The notes: a model not told the origin generated them from the letters alone. Counted from the first letter of the stretch, positions 31,848-41,395 are shown. The stretch: 46,473 nucleotides of DNA from Burkholderiaceae bacterium (GCA_019232795.1 JAFANH010000098.1:1-46473); one strand, 5' to 3'. A program made the numbers and translations.

Positions 31848-34130
31848 TTATGCCGCCTTGCGGCCGCCAGGCTGCTCGACGACGCCGCAGGTGCAGCCGG
31901 CGTCGAAGAAGGGCTTGGGCTTTTCGATGCCGTAGCCCTGGGCGAAGTCCACGCCTATGGCTTTCAGGCTGGCGATGATGGCTTCGTTTTCCACGTATTC
32001 GGCAATGGTGCGCTTGCCCATGGCGTGCGCGATCTGGTTGATCGATTCCACCACGGCGCGGTCGATGGGGTTGTCCACAATCTCGCGGATGAAGCTGCCG
32101 TCTATCTTCACGTAATCGACCGGCAGGTTCTTCAGGTAGTTGAGCGAAGACATGCCCACGCCGAAATCGTCGAGCGCGAAACGGCAGCCCAGCTCGCGCA
32201 AGCGATTGATGAAGGCCACGGCGCGCGGCAGGTTGGCGATGGCCGCCGTCTCGGTGATCTCGAAGCAGATGCGCGAGAGCGCCAGGCCGGTTTCCTGCTG
32301 CTGTTCGATGATCAGGTTGAGCAGGCGCTCGTCGCCGATCGAGGCGCCGGACAGGTTGATCGCCAGCGTGTTCGGCTGGTCCTCGGGCGGCAGCTCCGCC
32401 AGCGCCTTGAAGCTGTGGCGAATCACCCAACGGTCGATCTGCGGCATCAGGTCGAAGCGTTCGGCAGCCGGAATGAAGACGCTGGGCGGCACCAGCTTGC
32501 CTTGTTCGTCGACCATGCGCAGCAGCACCTCCTGGTGCCGCCCGCTCGGGTCGATGCCGGCGTGCAGCGGCTTCACCACTTGCGTGTGCAGGCAGAAGCG
32601 GTCCTGCTTCAACGCCGTCTTGATGTGCGACACCCATTCCATTTCGGTCTGGCGCACCGACAGGTCTTCGTCGTCGCGACGGAACAGGTGCACGCGGTTG
32701 CGGCCCTTTTCCTTGGCCATGTAGCAGGCCGAGTCGGCGGCGTTCATCACTTCCTTGAGCGTGCTCATGCCGGCGTCCGAGGTCACCACGCCGATGCTGA
32801 CGCCGATGGTGAACTGGCGCTGGCACCACGAGAATTGAATGTTCATGACCGTATCGAGCAACTGCTCGGCGATGCGGCAGGCGTCGGCCTCGCCGCAGCG
32901 CGGCAGCACGATGCCGAACTCGTCGCCGCCCAGGCGGCCGACCAGGTCGCCGTCGCGCAGACGGCTCTTGAGCTCGGTCGCCACCTGGCGGATCAGCGCG
33001 TCGCCGGCGGCGTGGCCGCAGGTGTCGTTGATGATCTTGAAGCGGTCCAAGTCCAGGTACATGACGGCGTAGCCGCGTCCTTCCTTGTTGACCTTGCTCA
33101 GCCTGTTCTCGCTGTCCAGCAATTCCGTGAGGCGGCGCTCGTATTCGCGCCGGTTCAGGATGCCCGTCAATTCGTCATGCGTGGCCTGGTAGGAAAGCTG
33201 TTCGGCGTGGCGGCGCGCTTCGCTGACATCGCGCAGCACGATCACGGCGCCTATCGTTTTGCCGCCGGGCATGGCGATCGGCGCAACCGATTTATGCACC
33301 GGCACGCGTGTGCCGTCCGGACGGAACAAGGTCAGGTTCCGGTCTGCCCCGCCGGCATCGTCCAGCCAGGTGATGGGGCGCATCAGGTCGGGCAGCGCTT
33401 CGTTCGGCCTGTCCGCATAGATGCGGCACATGGCGTCGCATGATTGCATCATCAAGGCCTTGCGCGGCATTTCCAGCAATTGTTCGGTAATGCGGTTGCA
33501 ATACGTGATACGGCCGTGGTTGTCGGTGGTGATGACGGCGTCGGCAATCGAGGCCAGCGTGATTTCGGCCAGTTCCTTTTCCTCGATCAGTTTGTCCTCG
33601 GCCAGTTTGCGGTCGGTCACGTCGATCAGCGAGCCGACCATGCGTATGGCCTTGCCGTCGGGGCGCCGCACCACCTGGGCGCGTACCCTGACCCAGCGAT
33701 AGTCGCCGTCGTGCGCCCTGAGCCGGAATTCATGGGTATGGGTCTCATCCGCCTTCAGGTGCCGGCACAGCGCGCGGCGCGCGGCGCGCCGGTCGTCGCG
33801 GTGAATGTAGTCGAAAAACACGCGCGGCGAGCGGGCGAAGGCGCCCGGCGCATAGCCTAGCTGCCGGTGTATCCACGGCGAGAAATACATCTTGCGCCCG
33901 GCGATGTCCCAATCGCACAGGCCGGCATTGCTGCCTTCGAAGCCCAGGCTCAGGCGCTCTTCGCTTTGCACAAGCTGCCGCTGCAGGCTGGCGCAGCGGT
34001 AGTACAGGTGCCACAGACAGACGCTGACGGCGACCAGCGCAGGCAAGGCAAACAGCAACAGCGCGCAGGCCGCCGGCGCCGCGCCATGCAGCGCGGACGT
34101 GTTCCAGTTGGAGGGTAAATACGGCTCCAT
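31848..34130 (-). CDS. PAS-PAS-GGDEF-EAL c-di-GMP turnover protein
   Basis: This 760-residue protein has an N-terminal hydrophobic segment (about 20-42). PAS domain 1 (about 55-175) carries HDGDYRWVRVRAQVV. PAS domain 2 (about 185-305) is followed by GGDEF with GRLGGDEF at 399-406 and I-site RDGD five residues earlier. The EAL domain has EVLLR at 534-538 in place of EALLR, plus DDFGVGMSSLNYLKNLPVDY with the metal-binding DD. Both catalytic halves look intact, so it could both make and degrade c-di-GMP depending on input. It is separated from the chemoreceptor gene upstream by only 18 bp and is probably its co-transcribed partner. Confidence 0.93.
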   Translation of the reverse strand: MEPYLPSNWNTSALHGAAPAACALLLFALPALVAVSVCLWHLYYRCASLQRQLVQSEERLSLGFEGSNAGLCDWDIAGRKMYFSPWIHRQLGYAPGAFARSPRVFFDYIHRDDRRAARRALCRHLKADETHTHEFRLRAHDGDYRWVRVRAQVVRRPDGKAIRMVGSLIDVTDRKLAEDKLIEEKELAEITLASIADAVITTDNHGRITYCNRITEQLLEMPRKALMMQSCDAMCRIYADRPNEALPDLMRPITWLDDAGGADRNLTLFRPDGTRVPVHKSVAPIAMPGGKTIGAVIVLRDVSEARRHAEQLSYQATHDELTGILNRREYERRLTELLDSENRLSKVNKEGRGYAVMYLDLDRFKIINDTCGHAAGDALIRQVATELKSRLRDGDLVGRLGGDEFGIVLPRCGEADACRIAEQLLDTVMNIQFSWCQRQFTIGVSIGVVTSDAGMSTLKEVMNAADSACYMAKEKGRNRVHLFRRDDEDLSVRQTEMEWVSHIKTALKQDRFCLHTQVVKPLHAGIDPSGRHQEVLLRMVDEQGKLVPPSVFIPAAERFDLMPQIDRWVIRHSFKALAELPPEDQPNTLAINLSGASIGDERLLNLIIEQQQETGLALSRICFEITETAAIANLPRAVAFINRLRELGCRFALDDFGVGMSSLNYLKNLPVDYVKIDGSFIREIVDNPIDRAVVESINQIAHAMGKRTIAEYVENEAIIASLKAIGVDFAQGYGIEKPKPFFDAGCTCGVVEQPGGRKAA

Positions 34131-34148
34131 GTTGGGCCCCGTCGGCGC

Positions 34149-35831
34149 TTAAGCAGCCAGGCGCTTGACGCGCGCCTCGCCGCGGCCGGCTGCCTTACGC
34201 GCGACGTCACGTGATACTGGCTTGAACTGCGGACGGTAGTCGGATCCCTGCGTGGATCCCGATACCACGTGCAACTCCGACTGGCCGTGGTCGAGCTTGA
34301 AGCTGCTCATTGCGTGCGCCAATCCGGCGGCCTGGTCTTGTACGGCCTGTGCCGCCGCCGAAGCTTCTTCCACCAGCGCGGCGTTTTGCTGCGTGACGTC
34401 GTCCAATTCGGCAATCGCCTGGTTGATCTGCTCGATGCCGGTGGTTTGTTCGTCGGCAGCTTGCGCAATCTCGCTCATGAGAACGTTGACACGCGTGCTG
34501 CTGGCGACGATGTTTTCGATGGCGGTGCCGGCCTGTTCGGCAAGCAGGTTGCCGTGCTGGGCCTGAGAAACCGACGCGGTGATCAATTCCTTGATTTCCC
34601 TGGCGGCCTGCGAAGCGCGCTGCGCCAGGTTGCGCACTTCGCTCGCCACCACGGAAAAGCCGCGGCCCTGTTCGCCGGCACGCGCCGCTTCCACGGCAGC
34701 GTTCAGCGCCAGGATGTTGGTCTGGAAAGCAATGCCGTCGATGACGCTGATAATGTCCACGGCGCGGTGCGACGAGGCGTTGATGGCGCCCATGGTTTCG
34801 ACCAGTTGCGTCATCATCACGCCGCCTTCGCCGGCCAGCCTGGAGGCGGTCTCGGCGAGCGCGTTCGCTTCGCGCGCATGCTCGGCATTCTGTTTCACGG
34901 CCGAGGTCAATTCTTCCATGGTCGAGGCGGTTTCTTCCAGCGAGGCGGCTTGCCGTTCGGTGCGCGCCGACAGGTCCAGACTGCCCGCTGCGACTTCGCC
35001 CGAAGCTTCGGCAATGGTATGTGTGCCGCCGCGCACTTCGCCGACGATGTTGAGCAGGTTGCCGTTCATGGTCTTGAGCGCCTGCAACAGACGGCCGGTC
35101 TCATCGCTGGTTTTCACGTCGATGCGGCTGGTCAGGTCGCCGGCAGCCACGGTCTGCGCCACATTCAAGGCCTCATTCAGCGGACGCGTGATGGAACGCG
35201 TGATCAGCAGCCCCATCACGATAGCGCCGAGCAACGCGACGGCGCCGATGCCGGAAAGCAGAATGCGGCTCTCGCTATAAGTCTCGGCGGCTTCCGCGCT
35301 GCCTTCTTTCATGACGTCGCGATAGAAATGTTCCATGTCACCGAAGGCGTCAAGATAGGTATTGCGCACTGGATAAACCTGGGCGTTCATGAAAGCCTTG
35401 GCTTCGTCATGCTTGCCGGCGTCCCGCAGCTTGAGGAACTGTTCGACGATGGCCGCATATGCGGCATCGGATTCCATTTCACGGCGCAGGATCTTCTTGG
35501 CCTCGGGACGGAAAATATTCTGCTTCAGGAAGTCCAGATTGCCGTCCAGGTCGCGGCGCGCATCACCCATCTTGCCCATCAGCCGCTTATGTTCACTGGG
35601 GTCGTCGGTGAGCAGCAAGGCTTGCAGACAGGAGGAAATGATGCGGATGTCTTCGCGCGATGCAGCCGACCTTGCGGCCTTCGGCAATTGCTCGGTGACG
35701 ATCACCGAGGTGCGGTCGTTGACGCGGCCGAGCATGGTGATGCCGATGCCGATGTTGACAACCAATAAAACACTCATCAGGCCAAACGCGATCGCCAATC
35801 GCGGGCCGATGTTCAAACTGAATTTGCGCAT
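34149..35831 (-). CDS. methyl-accepting chemotaxis protein
   Basis: This 560-residue protein has an N-terminal TM1 (about 10-30), a four-helix-bundle periplasmic domain (about 45-190) and TM2 (about 190-212). HAMP follows (about 213-265, [24 protein letters not shown]), then the kinase-control module with hairpin tip [20 protein letters not shown] and [17 protein letters not shown]. There is no CheR-binding pentapeptide at the C-terminus (ends RVKRLAA), so adaptation relies on other receptors. It relays ligand binding to CheA/CheW encoded elsewhere. GAAAG precedes the ATG at 35831. It is the first gene of the pair with the GGDEF-EAL gene 18 bp downstream, linking taxis and c-di-GMP. Confidence 0.93.
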   Translation of the reverse strand: MRKFSLNIGPRLAIAFGLMSVLLVVNIGIGITMLGRVNDRTSVIVTEQLPKAARSAASREDIRIISSCLQALLLTDDPSEHKRLMGKMGDARRDLDGNLDFLKQNIFRPEAKKILRREMESDAAYAAIVEQFLKLRDAGKHDEAKAFMNAQVYPVRNTYLDAFGDMEHFYRDVMKEGSAEAAETYSESRILLSGIGAVALLGAIVMGLLITRSITRPLNEALNVAQTVAAGDLTSRIDVKTSDETGRLLQALKTMNGNLLNIVGEVRGGTHTIAEASGEVAAGSLDLSARTERQAASLEETASTMEELTSAVKQNAEHAREANALAETASRLAGEGGVMMTQLVETMGAINASSHRAVDIISVIDGIAFQTNILALNAAVEAARAGEQGRGFSVVASEVRNLAQRASQAAREIKELITASVSQAQHGNLLAEQAGTAIENIVASSTRVNVLMSEIAQAADEQTTGIEQINQAIAELDDVTQQNAALVEEASAAAQAVQDQAAGLAHAMSSFKLDHGQSELHVVSGSTQGSDYRPQFKPVSRDVARKAAGRGEARVKRLAA

Positions 35832-36177
35832 GATTTTCTTTCAACGAGCACGCTCATCGACAAAAGTGCGCTCATACAGTTAAGGAAATGGAGTTTGCGA
35901 AATACGCTGACATCCACACAACAAAACAAGCAGATGTGCAGCGCAATCGTTCGATGTCACCAATGTAGGGGCTGGGGCGCAATAAAAAAATAGCGCTTGC
36001 GTCAACGAATCATTCCAAAATTCGCAATAGAGCATTCTCTCTATTGCACAATATTTAAGCATTTGACGAACTTGCATCCTTTGGCTTTTGCAAATTCGTC
36101 CACCGGGGCCGGCGCAAGATTGATGCTGTATCGGCCCCGTGGTATTACCTGAGGTACTGCTTATTTGTGCTGATTAC
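35832..36177. other. 346-bp intergenic region upstream of the chemoreceptor
   Basis: It must hold the promoter of the minus-strand chemoreceptor. GTCGATGA near 35852 (minus strand) is loosely like a flagellar sigma28 -10 box, but no matching TAAA-type -35 is at the correct spacing. At 36098-36148 CACCGGGGCCG and CGGCCCCGTGG form a stem just after the DoxX stop at 36178, possibly a factor-dependent terminator. No gene is seen. Confidence 0.35.
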
Positions 36178-36570
36178 TTACTTCGCAACGGCACGCTTGC
36201 GCTGGCTGTCGAACACCACCAGCATGGCGCCGAAAATAGAGAGGTTCTTCAAAAAGTGCACCAGCTGGTTCTGGAAGGTTGCGGCATCGGCGCTCCAGAA
36301 AGCGTGGAACACGAATGTGACCGGTATCAGGAACAGCGCCAGCAGCAAGGCGGCAAAGCGTGCCTGCACACCGGTGATCAGCATCAGGCCGCCGCCGATC
36401 TCGACGGCGATGGTCAGCACCAGCAGCACGCTGGCAAGCGGCAAGCCCATGCTGGCCATCCAGCCGGCAACATAGGAAAACGCCAATATCTTGTTGATGC
36501 CCGAAACCAGGAACAGCACGCCGATCAAAGCGCGGCCGATGGGATAGGCGTTTTTAGTCAATGCTTCCAT
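36178..36570 (-). CDS. DoxX-family membrane protein
   Basis: This 130-residue protein has four helices, with the family pattern RALIGVLFLVSGINKILAF at the start and EIGGGLMLITGVQARFAALL in the middle. DoxX proteins are small quinone-linked membrane proteins, some associated with sulfur oxidation or oxidative stress, many of unknown function. AAGGAAATTC precedes the ATG at 36570. The gene follows the pirin-like gene by 102 bp on the same strand, a pairing common in proteobacteria and often controlled by the divergent LysR gene. Confidence 0.9.
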   Translation of the reverse strand: MEALTKNAYPIGRALIGVLFLVSGINKILAFSYVAGWMASMGLPLASVLLVLTIAVEIGGGLMLITGVQARFAALLLALFLIPVTFVFHAFWSADAATFQNQLVHFLKNLSIFGAMLVVFDSQRKRAVAK

Positions 36571-36672
36571 GATGAATTTCCTTTAAAAGATAAAAATGTA
36601 AAAACTGAAAATTTTGGCTGCTGCCTTAACGGTCTGCTCATGCAGCCATGAATGTGGCAACTAATGCTGCAA

Positions 36673-37374
36673 TTAATGTGGCAAATCGAACAGCAACACC
36701 TCCGCGTCTTTCGCCTGCGACAGGTTGATCGATGCCTCATTGGCAATTTGCGCGCCGTCGCCGGCCGCAAGCGCCATGCCGTTGAGGCTGACGCTGCCGC
36801 GCGCCACATACAGGTAGCCGAGGCGGCCAGGCGCGAGCGCATAGTCGACCGGGGCATCGCCGTTCAGCAAACCGGCATAGATCGCGGCGTTCTGGCGGAT
36901 GGATACCGAACCATCACGGCCGTCCGGCGAGACGATCAGGCGCAGCCGACCCTGCTTGGAGGCAGCATCGAAATGCTGCTCGGCATAACCGGGTTCGGTA
37001 TTGGCCGTGTTTGGCATGATCCAGATCTGCAGGAAATGCACCAACTCTTCCTTGGAGTGGTTGTATTCGCTGTGCATGACGCCGGTGCCGGCGCTCATGC
37101 GCTGCACGTCGCCATAGCGCAGCACGGAACCGTTGCCCATGCTGTCCTTATGTTCGAGCGCGCCGTCCAGCACATAGGAAATGATTTCCATATTGCGGTG
37201 GCCGTGACGGTCGAAGCCGGCACCCGGCTCCACGCGGTCTTCGTTAATGACGCGCAAGGGGCCGAAACCCATGTGCTCGGGGTCGTAATAACTACCGAAG
37301 GAAAAGCTGTGTTGCGAGTGCAGCCAGCCGAAATCGGCTTTACCACGGTCCGCGCTTTTACGTAGGGTGATCAT
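36673..37374 (-). CDS. pirin-family (YhhW-like) cupin protein
   Basis: This 233-residue bicupin has the metal site of pirins: FDRHGHRNMEIISYVLDGAL with His-x-His, and EHKDSMGNG, followed by MSAGTGVMHSEYNH. Pirins bind Fe; some (YhhW) have quercetin 2,3-dioxygenase activity and others act as redox-responsive regulators. The sequence is the usual length. AGGAAAC lies just upstream of ATG 37374. The gene is divergent to a LysR regulator 175 bp away, with shared regulatory DNA. Confidence 0.9.
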   Translation of the reverse strand: MITLRKSADRGKADFGWLHSQHSFSFGSYYDPEHMGFGPLRVINEDRVEPGAGFDRHGHRNMEIISYVLDGALEHKDSMGNGSVLRYGDVQRMSAGTGVMHSEYNHSKEELVHFLQIWIMPNTANTEPGYAEQHFDAASKQGRLRLIVSPDGRDGSVSIRQNAAIYAGLLNGDAPVDYALAPGRLGYLYVARGSVSLNGMALAAGDGAQIANEASINLSQAKDAEVLLFDLPH

Positions 37375-37399
37375 TTTGTTTCCTTATTTATATTTTCTT

Positions 37400-37543
37400 T
37401 CGAATAAATCGAATAAAATCGGCAACAACCGCACCCGGGGTGTTTTCCTTTGCTGTCTGCCTTGAAAAGTATTATGGTGGCTGATACGCGTTCTAAAAAG
37501 CGGAAAATTTTGCCGCCTATCATCGAAAACTTCGAAAGTTGAT
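37400..37543. promoter_or_regulatory. LysR-pirin intergenic operator candidates
   Basis: An imperfect dyad beginning ATCGAAAACTTCGAAAGTTG (37522-37543) has the T-N11-A shape used by LysR regulators and lies just before the LysR start, where it could mediate autoregulation. A tandem TCGAATAAA repeat (37400-37417) lies close to the pirin start and would suit activation or repression of that gene. Confidence 0.4.
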
Positions 37544-37549
37544 CATTCA

Positions 37550-38470
37550 ATGCTCAAACTCAGCCTCGACGCGCTGCAAATCCTCGACGCCATCGCCCGG
37601 CGCGGCTCGTTCTCGGCCGCCGGCAAGGAACTGTTCCGGGTGCCGTCCACCATCTCCTACACGGTCTCCAAATTGGAGGAGGACCTGGGCGTGCAGCTAT
37701 TCGAGCGCGCCGGCCCCAAGGCCACGCTCACCGAAGCCGGGCAGGAACTGCTGAAGGAAGGGCGTCACCTGCTCAAGATGGCCGGCGACCTCGAATGCCG
37801 CGTGCGCCGCGTCGCCTCGGGCTGGGAAACCGACTTCGCCATCGGCATCGACTCGCTGCTGTCGCCGTTGGGCCTGAAGGAAGATATCGAAGCCTTCTAC
37901 GCCGTCGCCGACCAGACCCGCCTGCACCTGAACCACGAATCGCTATCGGGCACCTGGGAAGCCCTGCTCGACAGCCGCGTCGATCTGTTGATCGGCGCAG
38001 CCGGCGAAGGTCCCTCCGGCGGCGGTTACACAGCCGAGGCTATCGGCAAGGTCTCTTTCGTGTTCGCCGTCGCGCCCAGCCACCCGCTGGCGCAGGTCAA
38101 ACACGCGCTGGGCAAGAACGACCTGCTCGAACACCGCGCCATCGCCGGCGCCGACTCCGCGCGCCAATTACCGCCGCGCACGGTCGGCCTGCTGTTCGGC
38201 CAGGACATGCTCACCGTCTCCGACATGCGCACCAAGTTCGAATTCCAATGCGCCGGCCTCGGTTTCGGCTTCCTGCCGGAAGCCTGGGCCAGACCGGCGA
38301 TCGAGCGCGGCTTGTTGGTTGAGAAGAAGGTGAAGGAGCCGAAGGCGGATGAGACCTTCTATGTGGCCTGGCGTTCGGTGGATGATGGGGCGGCGTTGCG
38401 GTGGTGGGTGGAGAGGGTGAGGGCGGCGAGGCCGTTGGAAAGAATGATGCGTTCTACGATGTTTTCGTGA
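37550..38470 (+). CDS. LysR-family transcriptional regulator
   Basis: This 306-residue protein has an N-terminal winged helix-turn-helix (about 3-62: SLDALQILDAIARRGSFSAA, then PSTISYTVSKLEEDLGVQLF). A type 2 substrate-binding-like effector domain (about 90-290) follows. It is of normal length and starts at ATG 37550. It is divergently placed to the pirin/DoxX pair, which is the typical arrangement for its target operon, and an imperfect dyad sits between. The effector cannot be predicted. Confidence 0.92.
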   Translation: MLKLSLDALQILDAIARRGSFSAAGKELFRVPSTISYTVSKLEEDLGVQLFERAGPKATLTEAGQELLKEGRHLLKMAGDLECRVRRVASGWETDFAIGIDSLLSPLGLKEDIEAFYAVADQTRLHLNHESLSGTWEALLDSRVDLLIGAAGEGPSGGGYTAEAIGKVSFVFAVAPSHPLAQVKHALGKNDLLEHRAIAGADSARQLPPRTVGLLFGQDMLTVSDMRTKFEFQCAGLGFGFLPEAWARPAIERGLLVEKKVKEPKADETFYVAWRSVDDGAALRWWVERVRAARPLERMMRSTMFS

Positions 38471-38490
38471 ATGGTGTGTGCTGCAAAATT

Positions 38491-39117
38491 TCAGTAACCC
38501 TCGTTTTCCACGGCTATCAATATGTCGCGCGCCCTTTTCCATAGCTCTTCGTGCCTGTCCTGCGCTCTTTTCTGGCGTTCTTCCTGGCTTAATTTTTCAT
38601 TTGAATCATTGGTAAAGCCCAGGTTGAAACCAATAATCTTCGGCTTGAGCGGACGCCCCACGCCTGCTTCGACATAATCGATATTGCGGCGGCTGAAACA
38701 ACGCACAGCCTGAACCAGGTCGCTTCCGAATACATCCATGCTGCCTTGGCTGGCCGGAAATCGCATCGCCCTGCGACACCCACGGTAGCCATTGATATTC
38801 AAATCCATGGGAATCAGATAAATCATGGGGAAACTGCGTTTCTGCATTTCCCCTCTCAGATTGGGCGACTCATATTGGATGCTCGACGTGAAGTAACGCC
38901 CGCCGCATAAAATTTCCCCGTGCCGATATTGATAGTGAAGAGATTGTCGGAGGTTGGTGTCGTCCATGATGTGGTTGGTTCCACAGTCGAAGTGAAATGT
39001 AAAGCGAATACCCCTCTCAAAATCATGTACCCGAAATGAGCTCGGGTCATCGGACACAAATTTCGATCCAGCCAGATCAATATTTTCTTCTACGGAAAAG
39101 TAGGAGAGTTCGTCCAT
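38491..39117 (-). CDS. unrecognised protein
   Basis: I do not recognise this protein of 208 residues. It has no signal peptide and no transmembrane segment. The middle region is rich in Tyr, Arg and Phe, with MDDTNLRQSLHYQYRHGEIL and MIYLIPMDLNINGYRGCRRA, and the C-terminal 50 residues are a charged helix (EERQKRAQDRHEELWKRARD). Its base composition is visibly more AT-rich than the flanking genes, suggesting acquisition. ATG 39117 is chosen as start because GGGA lies 9 bp before it. A TTG at 39162 would add 15 residues and overlap the isochorismatase-like gene by 11 bp. Hypothetical toxin or immunity-type small proteins often look like this, but no evidence supports that here. Confidence 0.6.
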   Translation of the reverse strand: MDELSYFSVEENIDLAGSKFVSDDPSSFRVHDFERGIRFTFHFDCGTNHIMDDTNLRQSLHYQYRHGEILCGGRYFTSSIQYESPNLRGEMQKRSFPMIYLIPMDLNINGYRGCRRAMRFPASQGSMDVFGSDLVQAVRCFSRRNIDYVEAGVGRPLKPKIIGFNLGFTNDSNEKLSQEERQKRAQDRHEELWKRARDILIAVENEGY

Positions 39118-39151
39118 CGGCAGGTTTCCCGGAAAATCAAGTTGATTCAAT

Positions 39152-39691
39152 TCACTTCGCAAATCCTATTTCTGCAGTTGCCTGAGCCCGTATCTCCGGC
39201 CCAAAACTCGCAATATCCGGCAGCGTCGCATTCTCATGCATGCGTATCGCCGCTGCCGTCGCATGTTCCTTGTCGTGCGTGGTGTGCGCGTCGGCCACCA
39301 GCGTCACGGGGTAGCCTAGCGCCGCTGCGCGCCGCACGGTGGTGTCGACACAAAACTCGCTGGCATAGCCGCAGATGACGACGTGGGTGACGCCGTGTTC
39401 GTCCAGCAGTGCTTGCAAGGTAGTGCGCAGGAAGGAATCGGGCGTGGTCTTGCGCACGAAGTGGTCGCCGGGCGCGGTGTGCAGTTGGCGTTCCAGTTGC
39501 CAGGTCTCGCTGCCGTGGGCGAGGTTGCCGCTGGCCGTCTCGTGCTGGATGAAGATGACCGGTACGCCGCTCTCCCGGGCGCGGGCCGCGAGGGCGTTGA
39601 TGCGGGCGATGACGGCGTCGGCTTCAAAGGGGCGCGGTTCGTCGTCGAACAGGCCGCGTTGAACGTCGATGATGAGCAGGGCGGTTTTCAT
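39152..39691 (-). CDS. isochorismatase-family cysteine hydrolase
   Basis: This 179-residue protein has the catalytic triad of the family: D9 (LLIIDVQRG), K81 (VRKTTPDSF) and C114 (YASEFCVDTTVR), with a VICG cis-peptide-type strand end before the Cys. Members hydrolyse isochorismate, nicotinamide, ureidoglycolate-type carbamates or similar. The short length and lack of a neighbouring pathway leave the substrate open. The start at 39691 (MKTALLII) is chosen because the preceding in-frame residues lack similarity. It lies upstream of the unrecognised gene, possibly co-transcribed. Confidence 0.9.
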   Translation of the reverse strand: MKTALLIIDVQRGLFDDEPRPFEADAVIARINALAARARESGVPVIFIQHETASGNLAHGSETWQLERQLHTAPGDHFVRKTTPDSFLRTTLQALLDEHGVTHVVICGYASEFCVDTTVRRAAALGYPVTLVADAHTTHDKEHATAAAIRMHENATLPDIASFGPEIRAQATAEIGFAK

Positions 39692-39758
39692 GGCGTGGAA
39701 GAAGTGCACAAAGCGGTCGATTGCGCATTCTGCCACACACCGGAAACTTTGAAAGCGG

Positions 39759-40598
39759 CTAACGGTAGATGGTCACCAACTGCTGCGCTGCAATCAGTGG
39801 GCGGCCTTGTTCGTCCCATACATGCATGTGCTGGCTGCTGTAGCCGTCGGCCACGTGTTCGCCCTGCGAGCGGATCAGGTGCCAGCCGCGGTTGGCGTAG
39901 GTGTCGGTCAGGAACTCCATCGACCAGGTGGCGGTGCTGATGGGGCTGGGTTCGTGGAACATCAGCATGGCGGCCGGCGGCGTGGCGTCGGCCAGGGCGA
40001 TCAGGCTGACTTCGTTGTCGGGTATGTCGCCATCGATATGGCGTATCCAGGCTTGCAGGTCGGTGGTGTGCGCGCTGGAGACCGGGCCGGCCTTGCCTGC
40101 CAAGCGGTGCTCGAAATGCATGGTGAAGCGCGGCGCCAGGTTGGGCGGGGCGTTGAGGAAGAAATTCGGGCACTGATCGGGCGCGGCGACTTCGGGCCTG
40201 GCGACGCCTGCATGCCGGTAGATGGAAGTACGTGCCACGCCGTAGCAGAAGGTGGCGCGCAGTGCGGTCGTTTGTCCGGTATCGGCTTCCGTGATGATGT
40301 CTACACCGACGAAGGCCGAGGACTTGCCGGCCGAAACCATTGTCGGCTTGATGGTCAGCGTGCCCGAAGCCGGGCCGGTGAAGGCGGCTTGTGCGGCGCG
40401 CAGCGGTGGCAGGGTGGGGAAGGCGAGGCGTGCGGCGTGGGCCGCGAGCGCCAGCGTGATGCCGCCGTACAGCGTGCGGCCCTGGCCCCAGTCTTCGCCG
40501 GGGGTGATTGTGAAAGTTTGTTCTTCGCTGCGCGACATGGTCGCGAGGAGGGCGGATAGGGATGTCACGTGACTTAAGTCCTCTTGGTGAGACAGCAT
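39759..40598 (-). CDS. acyl-CoA thioesterase-like (TesB-type double hotdog) protein
   Basis: This 279-residue protein has two hotdog domains. The first has WGQGRTLYGGITLALAAHAA, with GRT.GG as in TesB-like enzymes. The second has the closing SGEHVADGYSSQHMHVWDE-like strand (QGEHVADGYSSQHMHVWDEQ) and a terminal ATWSMEFLTD. It likely hydrolyses acyl-CoA to free acid and CoA, possibly with a catalytic Asp near the DAT...S of the second half. It starts at ATG 40598, or possibly at MSRSEEQ (40538). It is preceded by a family B repeat and stands alone. Confidence 0.85.
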   Translation of the reverse strand: MLSHQEDLSHVTSLSALLATMSRSEEQTFTITPGEDWGQGRTLYGGITLALAAHAARLAFPTLPPLRAAQAAFTGPASGTLTIKPTMVSAGKSSAFVGVDIITEADTGQTTALRATFCYGVARTSIYRHAGVARPEVAAPDQCPNFFLNAPPNLAPRFTMHFEHRLAGKAGPVSSAHTTDLQAWIRHIDGDIPDNEVSLIALADATPPAAMLMFHEPSPISTATWSMEFLTDTYANRGWHLIRSQGEHVADGYSSQHMHVWDEQGRPLIAAQQLVTIYR

Positions 40599-40675
40599 TG
40601 CAGGTTACGCAGTGATGATGCGCGGAAAATGCAAATCCCGTTACGTCAGTGAAGTAAAAAGACGCTGATCGATCG

Positions 40676-40780
40676 CCCCTCGCCCGCTCGCGGGAGAGGG
40701 GAGGGGGAGAGGGAGTATAAGGCTGATGGTCTTGGCAACGACCCTCTCCCCCAACCCCTCTCCCGCGAGCGGGCGAGGGG
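40676..40780. repeat. REP-like palindromic doublet, family B (uninterrupted copy)
   Basis: Arms 40676-40713 (starts CCCCTCGCCCGCTCGCGGGA) and 40742-40780 are near-exact reverse complements, each itself a hairpin of the CTCCCGCGAGCGGG type. The spacer is 28 bp and carries no gene. It lies between two minus-strand genes and shares its core with the composite repeat at 2480-2760, but has no insert, so it serves as the unoccupied reference form. Confidence 0.85.
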
Positions 40781-40840
40781 ATACGGGACGGAGGGCATTC
40801 TAGCATTCGAAGAAAATTCCAGCCGCGCCGGCTGCCTGCA

Positions 40841-41290
40841 CTAACGCTTCACACAAATTTCCCCCGTCTCCAACAGCGACTTGAGGTTGGACATGATCTG
40901 CGGCCAGCCTTCCGAGACGGCGTGTACGAATTGCGATTCGGGCTTGTCCATGGTGTGCACGATGCGCAGCTTGACCGCGTTGCCGACCGGTTCCAGGTCG
41001 ATGGTGCAGCGCGAATAACCTTCTTCGCGCAATTCCGGGCGGAATTCGTTGCGCCACCTGAGCACCAGTTTTTTGGGCGGTTCGAATTCGAGCACTTCGC
41101 CGGTGTCGGTGATGCGCCCGTCGGCGTAGATCATTTTCCAGGAAGCGCCTTGCTTCCATTCGGTTTCGAAGTGCACGCCGAACCAGTATTGCCGCTGGAA
41201 TTCCGGATCGATCAGCGCGTTCCAGAGTTTTTCCGGGGTGGTGCGGATGAATGTGACGTAGGTGAAGGCGCTTGCATTTTCCTTGGCCAT
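40841..41290 (-). CDS. SRPBCC-family (AHSA1-like) protein
   Basis: This 149-residue protein has a START/Bet v1-like fold pattern: AFTYVTFIRTTPEKLWNALIDPEFQRQYWFG, a GASWKMIYADGRITDTGEVLEFEPPKKLVLRW sheet, and the C-terminal helix GWPQIMSNLKSLLETGE. This matches AHSA1-like proteins, whose small-molecule partners are mostly unknown. GGAGATAAAA precedes the ATG at 41290. It is divergent from an ArsR regulator across a shared operator, the standard arrangement for SRPBCC-ArsR pairs, so it should be released from repression by the cue that ArsR senses. Confidence 0.92.
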   Translation of the reverse strand: MAKENASAFTYVTFIRTTPEKLWNALIDPEFQRQYWFGVHFETEWKQGASWKMIYADGRITDTGEVLEFEPPKKLVLRWRNEFRPELREEGYSRCTIDLEPVGNAVKLRIVHTMDKPESQFVHAVSEGWPQIMSNLKSLLETGEICVKR

Positions 41291-41395
41291 TTTTATCTCC
41301 TAAGAATAATTTCAGATTCGCGGGAACGACGATATGGTTATGTCGTTAAGTCATTTGGGACTTGGTAAGTGAGTTACATGTAAAGTCGTGAGAAA

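Noticed and set aside
34149..35831. Sigma28 promoter for the chemoreceptor
   Set aside because: A GTCGATGA near 35852 resembles the -10, but no matching -35 lies at the required distance, so I do not claim it.
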